From assembly GCA_943704415.1 (NCBI GenBank), contig CALSCO010001419.1, positions 1 to 30,608 on the forward strand: a DNA stretch of 30,608 nucleotides, read 5' to 3'. The notes under the pieces were generated by a model. The model had not been told where the DNA came from. It did no database searches and saw only the letters and a list, made by a program, of their open reading frames with translations. The stretch is from Parvularia atlantis. Taxonomy: Eukaryota; Opisthokonta; Rotosphaerida. Positions 1 through 8,340 of this stretch are shown one piece after another. Positions within the stretch are counted from its first letter, which is position 1. Each line of letters starts with the position of its first letter. Made by a program: the position numbers and the translations under genes.

Positions 1-766
1 GGGGGGGGGGTCAGCGGGACGTCGGCGAACGCGTGCAGCCTCCTCGTGCGCACCGCTGCTCGTTCTGCTTCTTTGTGTACGTGACCATCTCGCTGTTGAT
101 CTTCTCCTGTGCGGGCTACGTTAGCCGCAGCGGCTCGTGCATGCGATGTGTGAGCGCGCGCGCCTGGTCCATCTGCTCGGTCGCCTTGGCCGCGGCCGCG
201 GCGGCGCGCGCGGTCGGCTTGAGCAGGTGCGAGATGCGCGTGATGGTCGTGTTGAGCCCCGCGCCGCGCGCCGCTGCCGGCGTGGCCGAGTCGCTCAGGG
301 GCGAGATGGGCGCGCTGCTGGACGACGAGTCGCTCTGTGCGGTCGGCGAGCCGGGCACGCGCAGGAGCGGCGGGTCGTGCCGGACGAGCGGGACGGGGTC
401 GACCAGGGGCTTGGCGGCGTACTTTTGCGCGAGCCGCGAGCGCCCGGTGGCGACGGGTGGCGCAGGCGCGGCCGAGGCGGCGGCAGCGGCGGCGGCCTTC
501 GTCGCGAGCGAGTCTTGCAGCGCCGGCATGCGCAGCCGCGGCCCGCCCTCCTCCACGTCCTTGCGCGCCTCGGCCACGCCGCCGTCGTCGTCGCCGCTGT
601 CGGCGCCGCGGCCCGCCTCTGTGCGCGCGGTCTCGTCGAGATCCGAGTCGCCGTCCTCGAGATCGTCCAGCTCGGCCACCTCGGCTGCGGCCGCCTGCGC
701 GAGCAGGAACAGGCGCTGGCGGAACGTGGCGTCGTCGCCCTCGCCGTCCGAGTCGTCGCCGTCCAT
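1..766 (-). CDS. Acidic Ala/Ser-rich protein, C-terminus lost at window edge
   Basis: I do not recognise this protein. It starts at ATG 766 with a run of acidic residues (MDGDDSDGEGDD), followed by a Leu/Ala-rich helix, an acidic stretch, an Ala/Pro-rich low-complexity part and a basic Lys/Arg/Ala segment. A first exon of about 200 codons runs to 164. A 57-nt intron (107-163) appears to start with GC (CAG|GCGCGC), with GGCTAAC as branch site and GCACAG as acceptor. The second exon (54-106) reads EKINSEMVTYTKKQNEQR, charged and helix-like. A GTGCGC donor at 53 opens another intron that has just passed its CTGAC branch site and entered a C tract when the window ends. The rest of the gene therefore lies outside. 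It is head-to-head with eIF2-gamma, with 128 bp between the start codons. Function unknown. Confidence 0.6.
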
Positions 767-894
767 GCTGCGCGGCGCCGCACGGCGAATTGACGCGGCC
801 ACGTGGTCGCGTTGTGCAACTCTTTCGCCTCTCGCCGCGTGGCACGCAGCGCGCAGGACACCGCCGCACCGCCGCACCGCCGCACCGCCGCACC
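767..894. promoter_or_regulatory. 128-bp divergent promoter with E-box
   Basis: This is the only space between the start codons of the acidic protein (minus) and eIF2-gamma (plus), so it must hold both promoters. It contains a palindromic CCACGTGG (799-806; CACGTG E-box core 800-805). An 8-bp tandem repeat, CACCGCCG, is present about 4.5 times at 859-894 and runs right up to the eIF2-gamma ATG. Promoter function is inferred from position; the E-box and repeat are seen directly. Confidence 0.5.
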
Positions 895-2978
895 ATGGCC
901 GACACGCCCACGAGCGTCACGGCGGCCTCGTCCAAGCTCAAGCAGCAGGCACGCGCGCCCGCCGCCCCGCCGCCGCGCGCAGTCTGAGGCGCTGATGCCG
1001 CACACATTGGCGCACATGGCGCAGGACCTCGCCAAGCTCAACGTCGGCGCACTCACGCCGCTCTCGCCCGAGGTCATCAGCCGGCAGGCGACGATCAACG
1101 TCGGCACGATCGGCCACGTCGCCCACGGCAAGTCGACCGTCGTCAAGGCCATCTCGGGCGTGCAGGTGCTGCTGAGCGACGACACGCCGCGCATAGGCTG
1201 ACCCCCCTCTGGCGTCGCGCGCGCGCAGACCGTGCGCTTCAAGAACGAGCTCGAGCGCAACATCACGATCAAGCTTGGCTACGCCAACGCCAAGATATAC
1301 CAGTGCTCCAAGCCGACGTGCTCGCGCCCGGCCTGCTACCGCTCGTACAGCTCCAACAAGGAGGACAACCCGCCGTGCGAGCAGTGCAGCTCCAAGATGA
1401 ACCTGCTGCGGTGCGCGGGCCGACGCGCGCGCGTGCACGCCCGTCTGCTGACCGTGCGCTCGCATCCAGGCACGTCTCCTTTGTCGACTGCCCCGGCCAC
1501 GACATCCTGATGGCCACGATGCTCAACGGCGCGGCCGTAATGGACGCCGCGTTCCTGCTTATCGCCGGCAACGAGGCGCGCGCGCACGGCCGGCGCGTGG
1601 GGAGGCCGCTGTGTGCTGACGTGCGCGCGCCGGCGTGTCTGCAGTCGTGCCCGCAGCCGCAGACGTCCGAGCATCTCGCCGCGATTGAGATTATGAAGCT
1701 GCGGCACATCATCATCCTCCAGAACAAAATCGACCTGATCAAGGAGACGGCGGCACAGGAGCAGTACCAGCAGATCCTCAACTTTGTCAAGGTGCGCCGA
1801 GGCCACAGCTGCGACGCGGCGGCCGCCTGACCGCCCGGCGTGCGCGCGCAAAAGGGGACCGTCGCCGAGAGCGCGCCGATCATCCCGATCTCGGCCCAGC
1901 TGCGGTACAACGTCGACACGATCTGCGAGTACATTGTCAAGCGCATCCCCGTGCCCGTGCGCGACTTTACGTCCAAGCCACGGTGCGACTGCGCCCGCGC
2001 TCGTGGGGGCCCGCTCGCTGAGCGCCGCGCGCCCCCAGCTTGATCGTCATTCGCTCGTTCGACGTCAACAAGCCCGGCTCGGAGGTCGACACGCTCAAGG
2101 GCGGCGTGGCCGGCGGCTCGATCCTGCGCGGCGTGCTCAAGGTGCTGCCGCTGCCTCTGCCGCTCCGCGCCTCCTCCGCTGACAAGCGCACACAGATTGG
2201 CGACGAGATCGAGGTGCGCCCGGGCATCGTCAGCAAGGACTCGGAGGGCAAGGTCCGGTGCAAGCCCATCTTCTCGCGCATCATTTCGCTTTTTGCCGAG
2301 CAGAACGACCTGCAGTTTGCCGTGCCCGGCGGCCTGATCGGTGCGGGCGCGCCGCTGCGTCTCCCCGTACATGGCCTGACGGCGCGGCGGCGCAGGCGTG
2401 GGCACCAAGATCGACCCGACCCTGTGCCGCGCCGACCGCCTCGTCGGCCAGGTGCTCGGCGCGGTCGGTGAGCTGCCGCCCATCTTCTCCGACATCGAAG
2501 TCAAGTTCTACCTGCTGCGCCGGCTGCTCGGCGTCAAGACCGAGGACAAGAAGCTATCCAAGGTGCGGCAGCCACGCGGTGCGTGGCGTGCCTCACACAG
2601 CGGTCGGCGGCGCGTGCAGGTTCAGAAGCTGACCAAGGGCGAGCTGCTCATGGTCAACATCGGCTCGACGTCGACCGGCGGGAAGATCGTCAATATCAAG
2701 GCACGAGCGCGTGCGCGTGGGCCTGGCGCCGGGTGCTGACGTGCGGCGTGTGCGGTGCGGCAGGACGACCTGGCCAAGATTGCCCTCACCGCGCCCGCCT
2801 GCACCGAGATCGGCGAGAAGATTGCGCTGTCGCGCCGCATCGACAAGCACTGGCGGTGCGAGCGTGCGCGCTGGTCTCGCGCGAGCTGACGCGCTTGCGT
2901 GTGCGCGCGCGCAGGTTGATCGGCTGGGGCCAGATCCTCAAGGGCACAACGATCGACGTGCAGAGTGAGCGGTCCTGA
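895..2978 (+). CDS. eIF2G: Translation initiation factor 2 subunit gamma
   Basis: GTPase subunit of eIF2, which delivers initiator Met-tRNA to the 40S ribosome. Twelve exons: 895-948, 1025-1165, 1229-1410, 1470-1575, 1645-1791, 1855-1982, 2039-2141, 2196-2340, 2396-2562, 2620-2700, 2764-2855, 2915-2978. They splice in frame to 469 aa, against 472 in human. Visible motifs are the P-loop GHVAHGKST (about 48-56), DCPGH (132-136), NKID (188-191) and SAQ (223-225). A Cys-rich zinc-ribbon-like insert lies at about 91-121, and the C-terminus reads [10 protein letters not shown]. Introns 1, 4 and 10 (starting at 949, 1576 and 2701) begin with GC; every GT alternative breaks the frame and the alignment to conserved residues. 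The other eight are GT-AG. The stop lies only 25 bp before the next gene's ATG. Confidence 0.97.
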
Positions 2979-3003
2979 GTTTTTGTCTCGCCTGAGCATA
3001 CCG

Positions 3004-4092
3004 ATGCGGATGGCCACGGGCGCGCGCCTGATCGTGTCGATCGCCATGCCCATGCACAACGCGGCCGCGTTCCTGGACGAGGCCCTGGCTGGCGTCGAGG
3101 CGCAGACGTGCCCGCCGGAGCAGCTCGAGCTGTCGCTCGTGGACGACGCCTCGACCGACGACACCTGGGCGATCGCGCTGCGCTGGACCGAGCGCCTGCG
3201 CGCGCGCGGGATGCGCGTGGTCGCGTCGCGCAGCCCACACGAGCGCGCGCGCGGGCCCGGCTGGGCGACCAACGCGGCCGTGCGCCAGAGCAGCGGTGAG
3301 TACGTGTGCCTGATGGACGCGGACGACGTGTCGGCGCCGGAGCGGGTCGCCGCGCAGCTGGCGGCGATGCGCGAGCGCGAGGCCGCGGCGGGCGGCGACG
3401 GCAGTGCCGGACGGACCCTGCTCGGGACGAGCCTCGTGCGCGTGCCGCCCGACGCGACCGTGCGCTACGCCGCCTGGCTCAACCGCCTGAGCGATGCCGA
3501 GCTGATGACGCAGCGCTTCGTCGAGTGCACCGTGGCCAAGCCGACGTGGTTTCTGCCCCGCGCGCGCTTCGAGGTCGTCGGCGGCTTCGACGAGGGCGGG
3601 CGCGGCACGCCCGAGGACATGATCTTCTTCTATCGGCACGTCGACCTGGGCGGGGTGCTCGGGCGCGTGAGCGGGCCGGGCGGGGCGCCGCTCGTGCAGT
3701 ACCGGCACCACGCGGGCGCGGCGACGGGCGCGGTGCACGAGCTGACGCTGTTCCGCGAGCGCCTGGCCGCGCTCGAGCGGCAGGTGTTGGTGCACTGGGA
3801 CGGCTTCACGATCTGGAGCGCCGGGCGGCTCGGCAAGCGGCTGTACCGCGCGCTCGCGCCCGAGCACCAGCGCAAGGTGCGCGCGTTCTGCGACGTCGAC
3901 GCGCGCAAGCTGGCGCACGGCGAGTACTTTGCGCGGGGCGTGACGCCGGCGCCGGTGCCGGTCGTGCACTTTTCGCGCGCGCGGCCGCCGCTCGTGCTCT
4001 GCGTCAAGCTGGATCTGACGGGCGGGCACTTTGAGGCGAACCTTGCGTCGCTGGGGCTGCGTGAGGGGGTCGACTATGTGCACTTTTGCTGA
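3004..4092 (+). CDS. B3GNTL1: B3GNTL1-like family 2 glycosyltransferase, intronless
   Basis: A 362-aa GT-A fold glycosyltransferase matching animal B3GNTL1 (361 aa) along its whole length from memory. The N-terminus has the GT2 start VSIAMPMHNAAAFLDEAL, then SLVDDASTDDT and the metal-binding acidic motif CLMDADD. Further matches are FDEGGRGTPEDMIFFY, AFCDVD and the C-terminal CVKLDLTGGHFEANL. The family is annotated as a putative beta-1,3-N-acetylglucosaminyltransferase; donor and acceptor are not established. There is no signal peptide or membrane segment, so it may be cytosolic. ATG 3004 is preferred over the upstream in-frame GTG at 2965, which lies inside eIF2-gamma. The gene has no intron, while its neighbour has one per about 130 coding bases. 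It begins 25 bp after eIF2-gamma and ends 16 bp from a convergent gene. Confidence 0.9.
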   Translation: MRMATGARLIVSIAMPMHNAAAFLDEALAGVEAQTCPPEQLELSLVDDASTDDTWAIALRWTERLRARGMRVVASRSPHERARGPGWATNAAVRQSSGEYVCLMDADDVSAPERVAAQLAAMREREAAAGGDGSAGRTLLGTSLVRVPPDATVRYAAWLNRLSDAELMTQRFVECTVAKPTWFLPRARFEVVGGFDEGGRGTPEDMIFFYRHVDLGGVLGRVSGPGGAPLVQYRHHAGAATGAVHELTLFRERLAALERQVLVHWDGFTIWSAGRLGKRLYRALAPEHQRKVRAFCDVDARKLAHGEYFARGVTPAPVPVVHFSRARPPLVLCVKLDLTGGHFEANLASLGLREGVDYVHFC

Positions 4093-4094
4093 CC

Positions 4095-4104
4095 ATAGGC
4101 CTAT
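4095..4104. promoter_or_regulatory. Palindrome ATAGGCCTAT between convergent stops
   Basis: A perfect 10-bp palindrome occupies most of the 16-bp gap between the stop codons of the glycosyltransferase (plus) and the membrane microprotein (minus). The 9-mer ATAGGCCTA recurs at 8046-8054, just after the zinc-finger gene stop. The position suggests a bidirectional 3'-end signal; that role is inference. Confidence 0.35.
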
Positions 4105-4108
4105 ACAA

Positions 4109-4349
4109 TCACCCCACCGGTGCCGCATCGATGGACGCTGCCCCGCGCCGCCCGACCTGGCTCGCAAACGACCACGCGACCCAGACTGGCGCCGCACACG
4201 CACATCAGCCGTACGAGCGCGGGCGGGCGCGGCAACGCACAGGTCACGACGATCCAGAGCGAGAAGACCACAAAAATGACGCTCTTCACTGGGCCGCAGT
4301 CGCCCAGGCGCCGCCGCCCGGCGCTCTCGGCGTCGTCGTCGCTCGCCAT
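4109..4349 (-). CDS. 61-aa single-pass membrane microprotein
   Basis: I do not recognise a family. Two exons, 4241-4349 and 4109-4185, are joined across a 55-nt GT-AG intron (donor GTGCG, branch GGCTGATG, acceptor GCCAG) and give exactly 62 codons including TGA. The protein has an acidic, Ser-containing N-terminus (MASDDDAESAGRRRLGD), then one long hydrophobic segment (about residues 23-43: VKSVIFVVFSLWIVVTFWVA) and a short tail with an Arg pair. The Arg cluster before the hydrophobic stretch fits a tail-anchor or a cytosolic N-terminus by the positive-inside rule. Without splicing the frame becomes Cys/Arg-rich after the membrane segment, so splicing is the better model. It is convergent with the glycosyltransferase. 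A small subunit of an ER or mitochondrial complex is possible but unproven. Confidence 0.55.
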
Positions 4350-5482
4350 CGAGAAGATGCGCCGCGGTACGGCCCACTTAACCCGCAGAAGCGTCGCGAA
4401 CCATCGATGCCAAGGGTCGAACCCCATTGGCGCGCTCGACGCGCTCGGATTGGCTCGTTGCACGCATGCACAAAAAGTTTTGCCCGACACGGTCAACGCG
4501 GGCCCTCCGTGTCGCGCGCGCCGCACTCCAGGCCCTCGCGCATGCCCCATTGACGCCCGCCCCCCCCCCCGCTCTCGCGCCCGCGTCGTGCGGCCGCGCG
4601 TGGGGCCTGCGCGCCCGTGTGCCGTGCCGCGTGCGCCGCGCTCGCCCCGCTCGTGCTCAAGGCGGCCTGTCGCCATTTCCTTGCCGCGCTCGCGAGAGCG
4701 CCGTTTGAGCGGCTTCGCTCTCGCTTCCCGCTTTCACCCCCTTCTGCGCGCGCTCGGCGCCGCGGCCGCCACTTGGTCGGGTCAGGGGAACGGCTTCCCC
4801 GCTGCCGGCGGCGCGCGCTACCAACGGCCGCGCCTGTCAGTCGCGCGCTTTACTTGGGCTGTGAGAGGCGGGAGTTTACGCGGCGGCTTTTTTCCGCCTT
4901 TGAGAGGCCCGCGACGTGACGTGGTCAAGCGCGGCCTGCGGGCGCTCGTCTCTCCCGCTGGCAGCCGCCCCGCACGGCGCACGTGCCCGCGCACCCCGCA
5001 CACGCCGCGGTGTGGCGCAGACGGCGCGCGTTTGGCGACAGAGCGCGGCCTGGAGCACCCGCGGTCAACGTTTGGTTGGGGTCGCCGCGCGCGCGAGGGC
5101 GCGCCTGAACCCTTCCCCCCCCCCTCCCCTCTTCGCCCGCCCCTGTCCACGTGGGGCCCCCTCGCGCGCGGCGCCACTATTGATAGCGGGCGCCAGGGTT
5201 TGACGTGCCCACCCCGCCCAGCCTCAGCCGTGCAGCCCACGGATGAGGCATGAGCACTAGCCAGCGCGGCCAGCACACACCAGCGTCCAACGGCAAGTCG
5301 GCACCCCCGCCAGCACCGTCGTCGTCGTCGTCGTCGTCGTCGTCTCTGCACCGCCAGCTGTGCGTCGCCCCCGGCGCCGCACCGTCCGTCACGTACCTCA
5401 CGCCCACGCGCGCAGCCTCGCTGCCGACCCGCAACGCCCCGTTCTCCTCCCGTCGTTCCCCGGCACGCTCTCGATCGCGCCC
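4350..5482. other. Largest intergenic region (1.13 kb), divergent promoter
   Basis: This lies between the start codons of the microprotein (minus) and the zinc-finger gene (plus). It is GC-rich with several C tracts (about 4560, 5110-5130) and a GTC/TCG triplet run near 5310-5345. Open frames are present but look like chance frames of GC-rich DNA: I see no homologous motif, no intron signals in register and no tRNA. A transcript leader for the zinc-finger gene probably occupies part of it. Confidence 0.5.
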
Positions 5483-8038
5483 ATGGACCGCGCGAACACG
5501 CTCGTGGACGATTCGCGCAGCGTGTTAAACCGCTCGCACGCGTTCGCGTCGGCCGCGCCCGCCTTTCGCGATTTTCGCAGGTGCGCGGCCTCGACCCATG
5601 CCCGCGTGCATGCGCCCCCCCGCGCTCACGCCCGGGCTCCGGCGCAGCACCATGGGCCCCAGTGCGGCTCCGATCATCTTCCCCTCGTCCAAGCTGAGCA
5701 CGGTCGTGCCGGTGCAGACGGGCGCGCAGCAGCCGGCCGCTGCCGACGCGGTCAACTGCCCGTACTGCGGCGAGCGCATCTCGTCCATGGCCACGTTCCA
5801 GGTGCACATGATCGAGCACTTCAAGCAGGCCGCCATCCCGGGCGCGACACCCGCGCAGTTCATGCAGGGCGCGGCCCTCGCTGCGGCGCTGTCGCAGCAG
5901 CAACAGCAGCAGGCGCAGGCCGGGCAGATGCTGCCTTCGATCGCCATTACGAGCAGCAAGCAGGCCCAGCAGCAGCAGACTCAACAGCAGACTCAGCAGC
6001 AGCACCAGCACCAGCACCAGCACCAGCACCAGCAGCAGGGTAGCACGACCATCACGCTCCCGTCGACCGCCGCGCTGCCCGCGTTCCTGCGCGATGCCGC
6101 GGCCCCGACTACGCTCTCGGCTACCCTGCCTGTGCCCGCCGGCCTGGATACGAGCAGCGCGTCGGTTGGCGCGGCGAGCACGGCTGGCACAAGCAGCGGC
6201 AACGTGCCGACCCCGGCGCCGGCCTCCGTCGGTGCCAGCGTCGCCTCGCCCGACACGCCCTGGATTGTGCCCACAACACCGTCGTTCTTCAGTGCGTCGC
6301 CGATGACGTTTGGCGTGTTCAGCCCGCAGAACGGCTCCAACTTCGTCCACACGCCCTCGAACGGCTCGCTCGCAACCATCCCCACCACGCCCGCCGGCGA
6401 CACCCCTAGCAGCATCGCCACGGCCTCGCACAGTGGCTCGCTGTCGGAGATGTGGGCCGCGTTCCAGCAGCAGCAGCAGCAGAGCCGCAGCACCGCCGCG
6501 CTGGACGCGGAGGACTCGGCCGCCGCCGCCGCCATGCTCACGGCCGTCTCGCAGCGCTCGCTCGCGCTCGCCAACAGCCTCGACAGCGCCAAGCCCGCGC
6601 GCAACATCGGCATCATAGGCGCGTCCCCGGGCTCGTCCGTCTCGACAGTCAGCTCGAGCATTGCCAGCACCCCGGCCCAGCTCGCCTTCGCCGCCACCAA
6701 TGCCGCCAGCCTCTCGCCGTTCCAGCTCGTGCCCACGGACTCGGCCATGAGCCTCCTGCGCGCGGGCCAGAACGGCGCGCCGCCGCAGACGTCGCCGCTT
6801 CTCCAGCAGCAGATGCTCCAGCAGCAGATGCTCCACCAACAGCAGCAACAGCAGCTGCAACAGCAGCAACAGCAGCTGCAACAGCAGCAACAGCAGCAGC
6901 AACAGCAGCAGCAACGCTGGACGCTTACGTCCGCGCCACAATTCAACGGCCTGCTCGTGCCGGTCGACGCCTCCGGCATGGCCGCCGTCGACAGCGCCGG
7001 GCGCCCGCTCGTGGCCATCCCCGTCGACCTGCGGCGGCGCTCGGCCGCTGGCGTGGGCTCGCACGGCGCCCTGCCGCGCGTGCACGTCTGCCAGGTCTGC
7101 ACCAAGAGCTTCGCGCGCAAGCAGGACCTCACGCGCCACATGCGCATCCACACGGCCGAGAAGCCCTTCGTGTGCGACGTCCCCAGCTGCGGCCGTGCCT
7201 TCAACCAGTCGGGCCACCTGCGCCGGCACATGCGCGTGCACCAAGCCGCCTCGGGCAAGAAGCGCACGTCGCGCGGCTCGGGTCGCCACTCGAGCTCGAC
7301 CTCGTCCTCGCCCGTGGGCTCGCCGCGTCCGAGCTCGGCGCGCCGCTCGTTCAGCAACGCATCGAGCGCCTTCAGCTGCGGCATCTGCGGGCGCAACTTT
7401 GCCTCGGCCGACGACCTGACCGTGCACATGGGCGAGCACGGCGGGATTGACGCGGCCGACGGCAAGCGCCAGCTGGACCAGCCGCTGCAGTGCCCCGTGG
7501 CCTCCTGCGGCAAGTTCTGCCTCACCCTCGGCCACTTCCAGCGGCACATGCTCTCGCACGCCAGGGAGGGCCGCGGCAGCAAGTCGAGCGCGGCCAGCTC
7601 GCGCCCAACGCGCCAGTCGACACGCAAGACCCGCAAGCCGCGGCGTCTGGAGCACGAGGCGGCCGAGGACGACGAGGATGAGGATGATGACGACGACGGG
7701 GCGGACGACGACGACGAGGACGCAGAGGTCGACGACGAGCAGGACGACGACGCGTCGGCCGGTGCGGGCAACGAGGAGGGCGCCGCGGACGTGATGGAGA
7801 CGGCGCACGCGCACGCGCACGCGCGCGGCGAAGCCGTCCTCGTCGTCGGCCAGTCCGACAGCAAGCCGACCTCGCCCCACAGCGCGAGCGGCGCGTCGCC
7901 CGGCGGCAGGTGCGGCCTGCGTTGTGGCAAGCTTCGCGCGTGTGGCTGATCGGCACGCTCGTGCGCATGCGCAGTGCCGCCGACACGTCGCGCCGGCAGT
8001 CCAACGCGGGGCTGAACCACCTGCTTAACGCGTCGTGA
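5483..8038 (+). CDS. Poly-glutamine C2H2 zinc-finger protein
   Basis: Probable nuclear DNA-binding protein. Exons 5483-5580, 5648-7909 and 7975-8038 splice in frame to 807 aa; both introns have GTGCG donors and CGCAG acceptors. ATG 5483 is chosen because its exon splices cleanly into the long exon. Finger 1 (CPYCGERISS..., about 70-90) is isolated near the N-terminus. Fingers 2 and 3 (about 514-567) are a classic pair with a TAEKP linker. Fingers 4 (about 610-631) and 5 (about 648-671) follow. Between finger 1 and the pair lie Gln/His-Gln runs and a long poly-Gln tract from CAG repeats (6796-6915), in a Ser/Thr/Ala/Pro-rich region. After finger 5 comes an Asp/Glu-rich tail. This resembles activator-type regulators, but I cannot assign an orthologue or target. 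Confidence 0.85.
6796..6915 (+). repeat. CAG-rich repeat encoding poly-Gln
   Basis: Imperfect CAG/CAA trinucleotide repeat inside the zinc-finger gene, coding Gln runs broken by Leu, Met and His. Smaller tracts of the same kind occur at 5896-5915, 5967-6038 (Gln and alternating His-Gln) and 6466-6482. Interruptions by CAA and CTG suggest an old, partly stabilised repeat. Confidence 0.9.
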
Positions 8039-8340
8039 GAAAGCGATAGGCCTACACTTCTCCAAAAAAAAAAAAAAAAAAAAAAAATCTGCTTGCTGCG
8101 TGCGCCCCGCCCCGCCCTGCATCCTTTTTTTTTCTTTATTCGCTTCTCTCTTTTTGCTCTGTGCTTGCTTGCTGCTGTACCTTCGTACGTGCGCCCCGTG
8201 CGCGAATGCATCCAAACAAGACGTTCCCGCCGCGGCCCGGCGGGTCTGGAAGAGGGACAGAACACTAGCGTGTCGCAGGCTGTCTGCGCCTGTGCGACGC
8301 AGCGTGGCGGGCGTTTCACCTCAGCGCCATCCATCAGTGA
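8039..8340. other. Intergenic region with A24 tract
   Basis: Between the zinc-finger gene stop and the first recognisable exon of the MUN-like gene. It carries ATAGGCCTA at 8046-8054, an uninterrupted run of 24 A at 8064-8087 (striking in such GC-rich DNA) and a T-rich stretch at 8125-8160. The first exon and the start of the downstream gene may lie here, for example at the ATG near 8205, but I cannot define them. Confidence 0.5.

Noticed and set aside
2965-3003. Earlier GTG start for the glycosyltransferase
   Set aside because: It lies within the eIF2-gamma coding end and is not ATG; ATG 3004 gives the family's usual length.
4420-4445. tRNA T-arm-like GGGTCGAACCCC
   Set aside because: The stem does not extend to five pairs around a seven-base loop, and no D-arm, anticodon arm or acceptor stem fits on either strand.
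4350-5482. A hidden gene in the largest gap
   Set aside because: Open frames here show no family motif and no register with splice signals; promoter DNA is the simpler reading.
8064-8087. A24 as the tail of a retrocopied gene
   Set aside because: The gene before it has introns, and no target-site duplication is visible.
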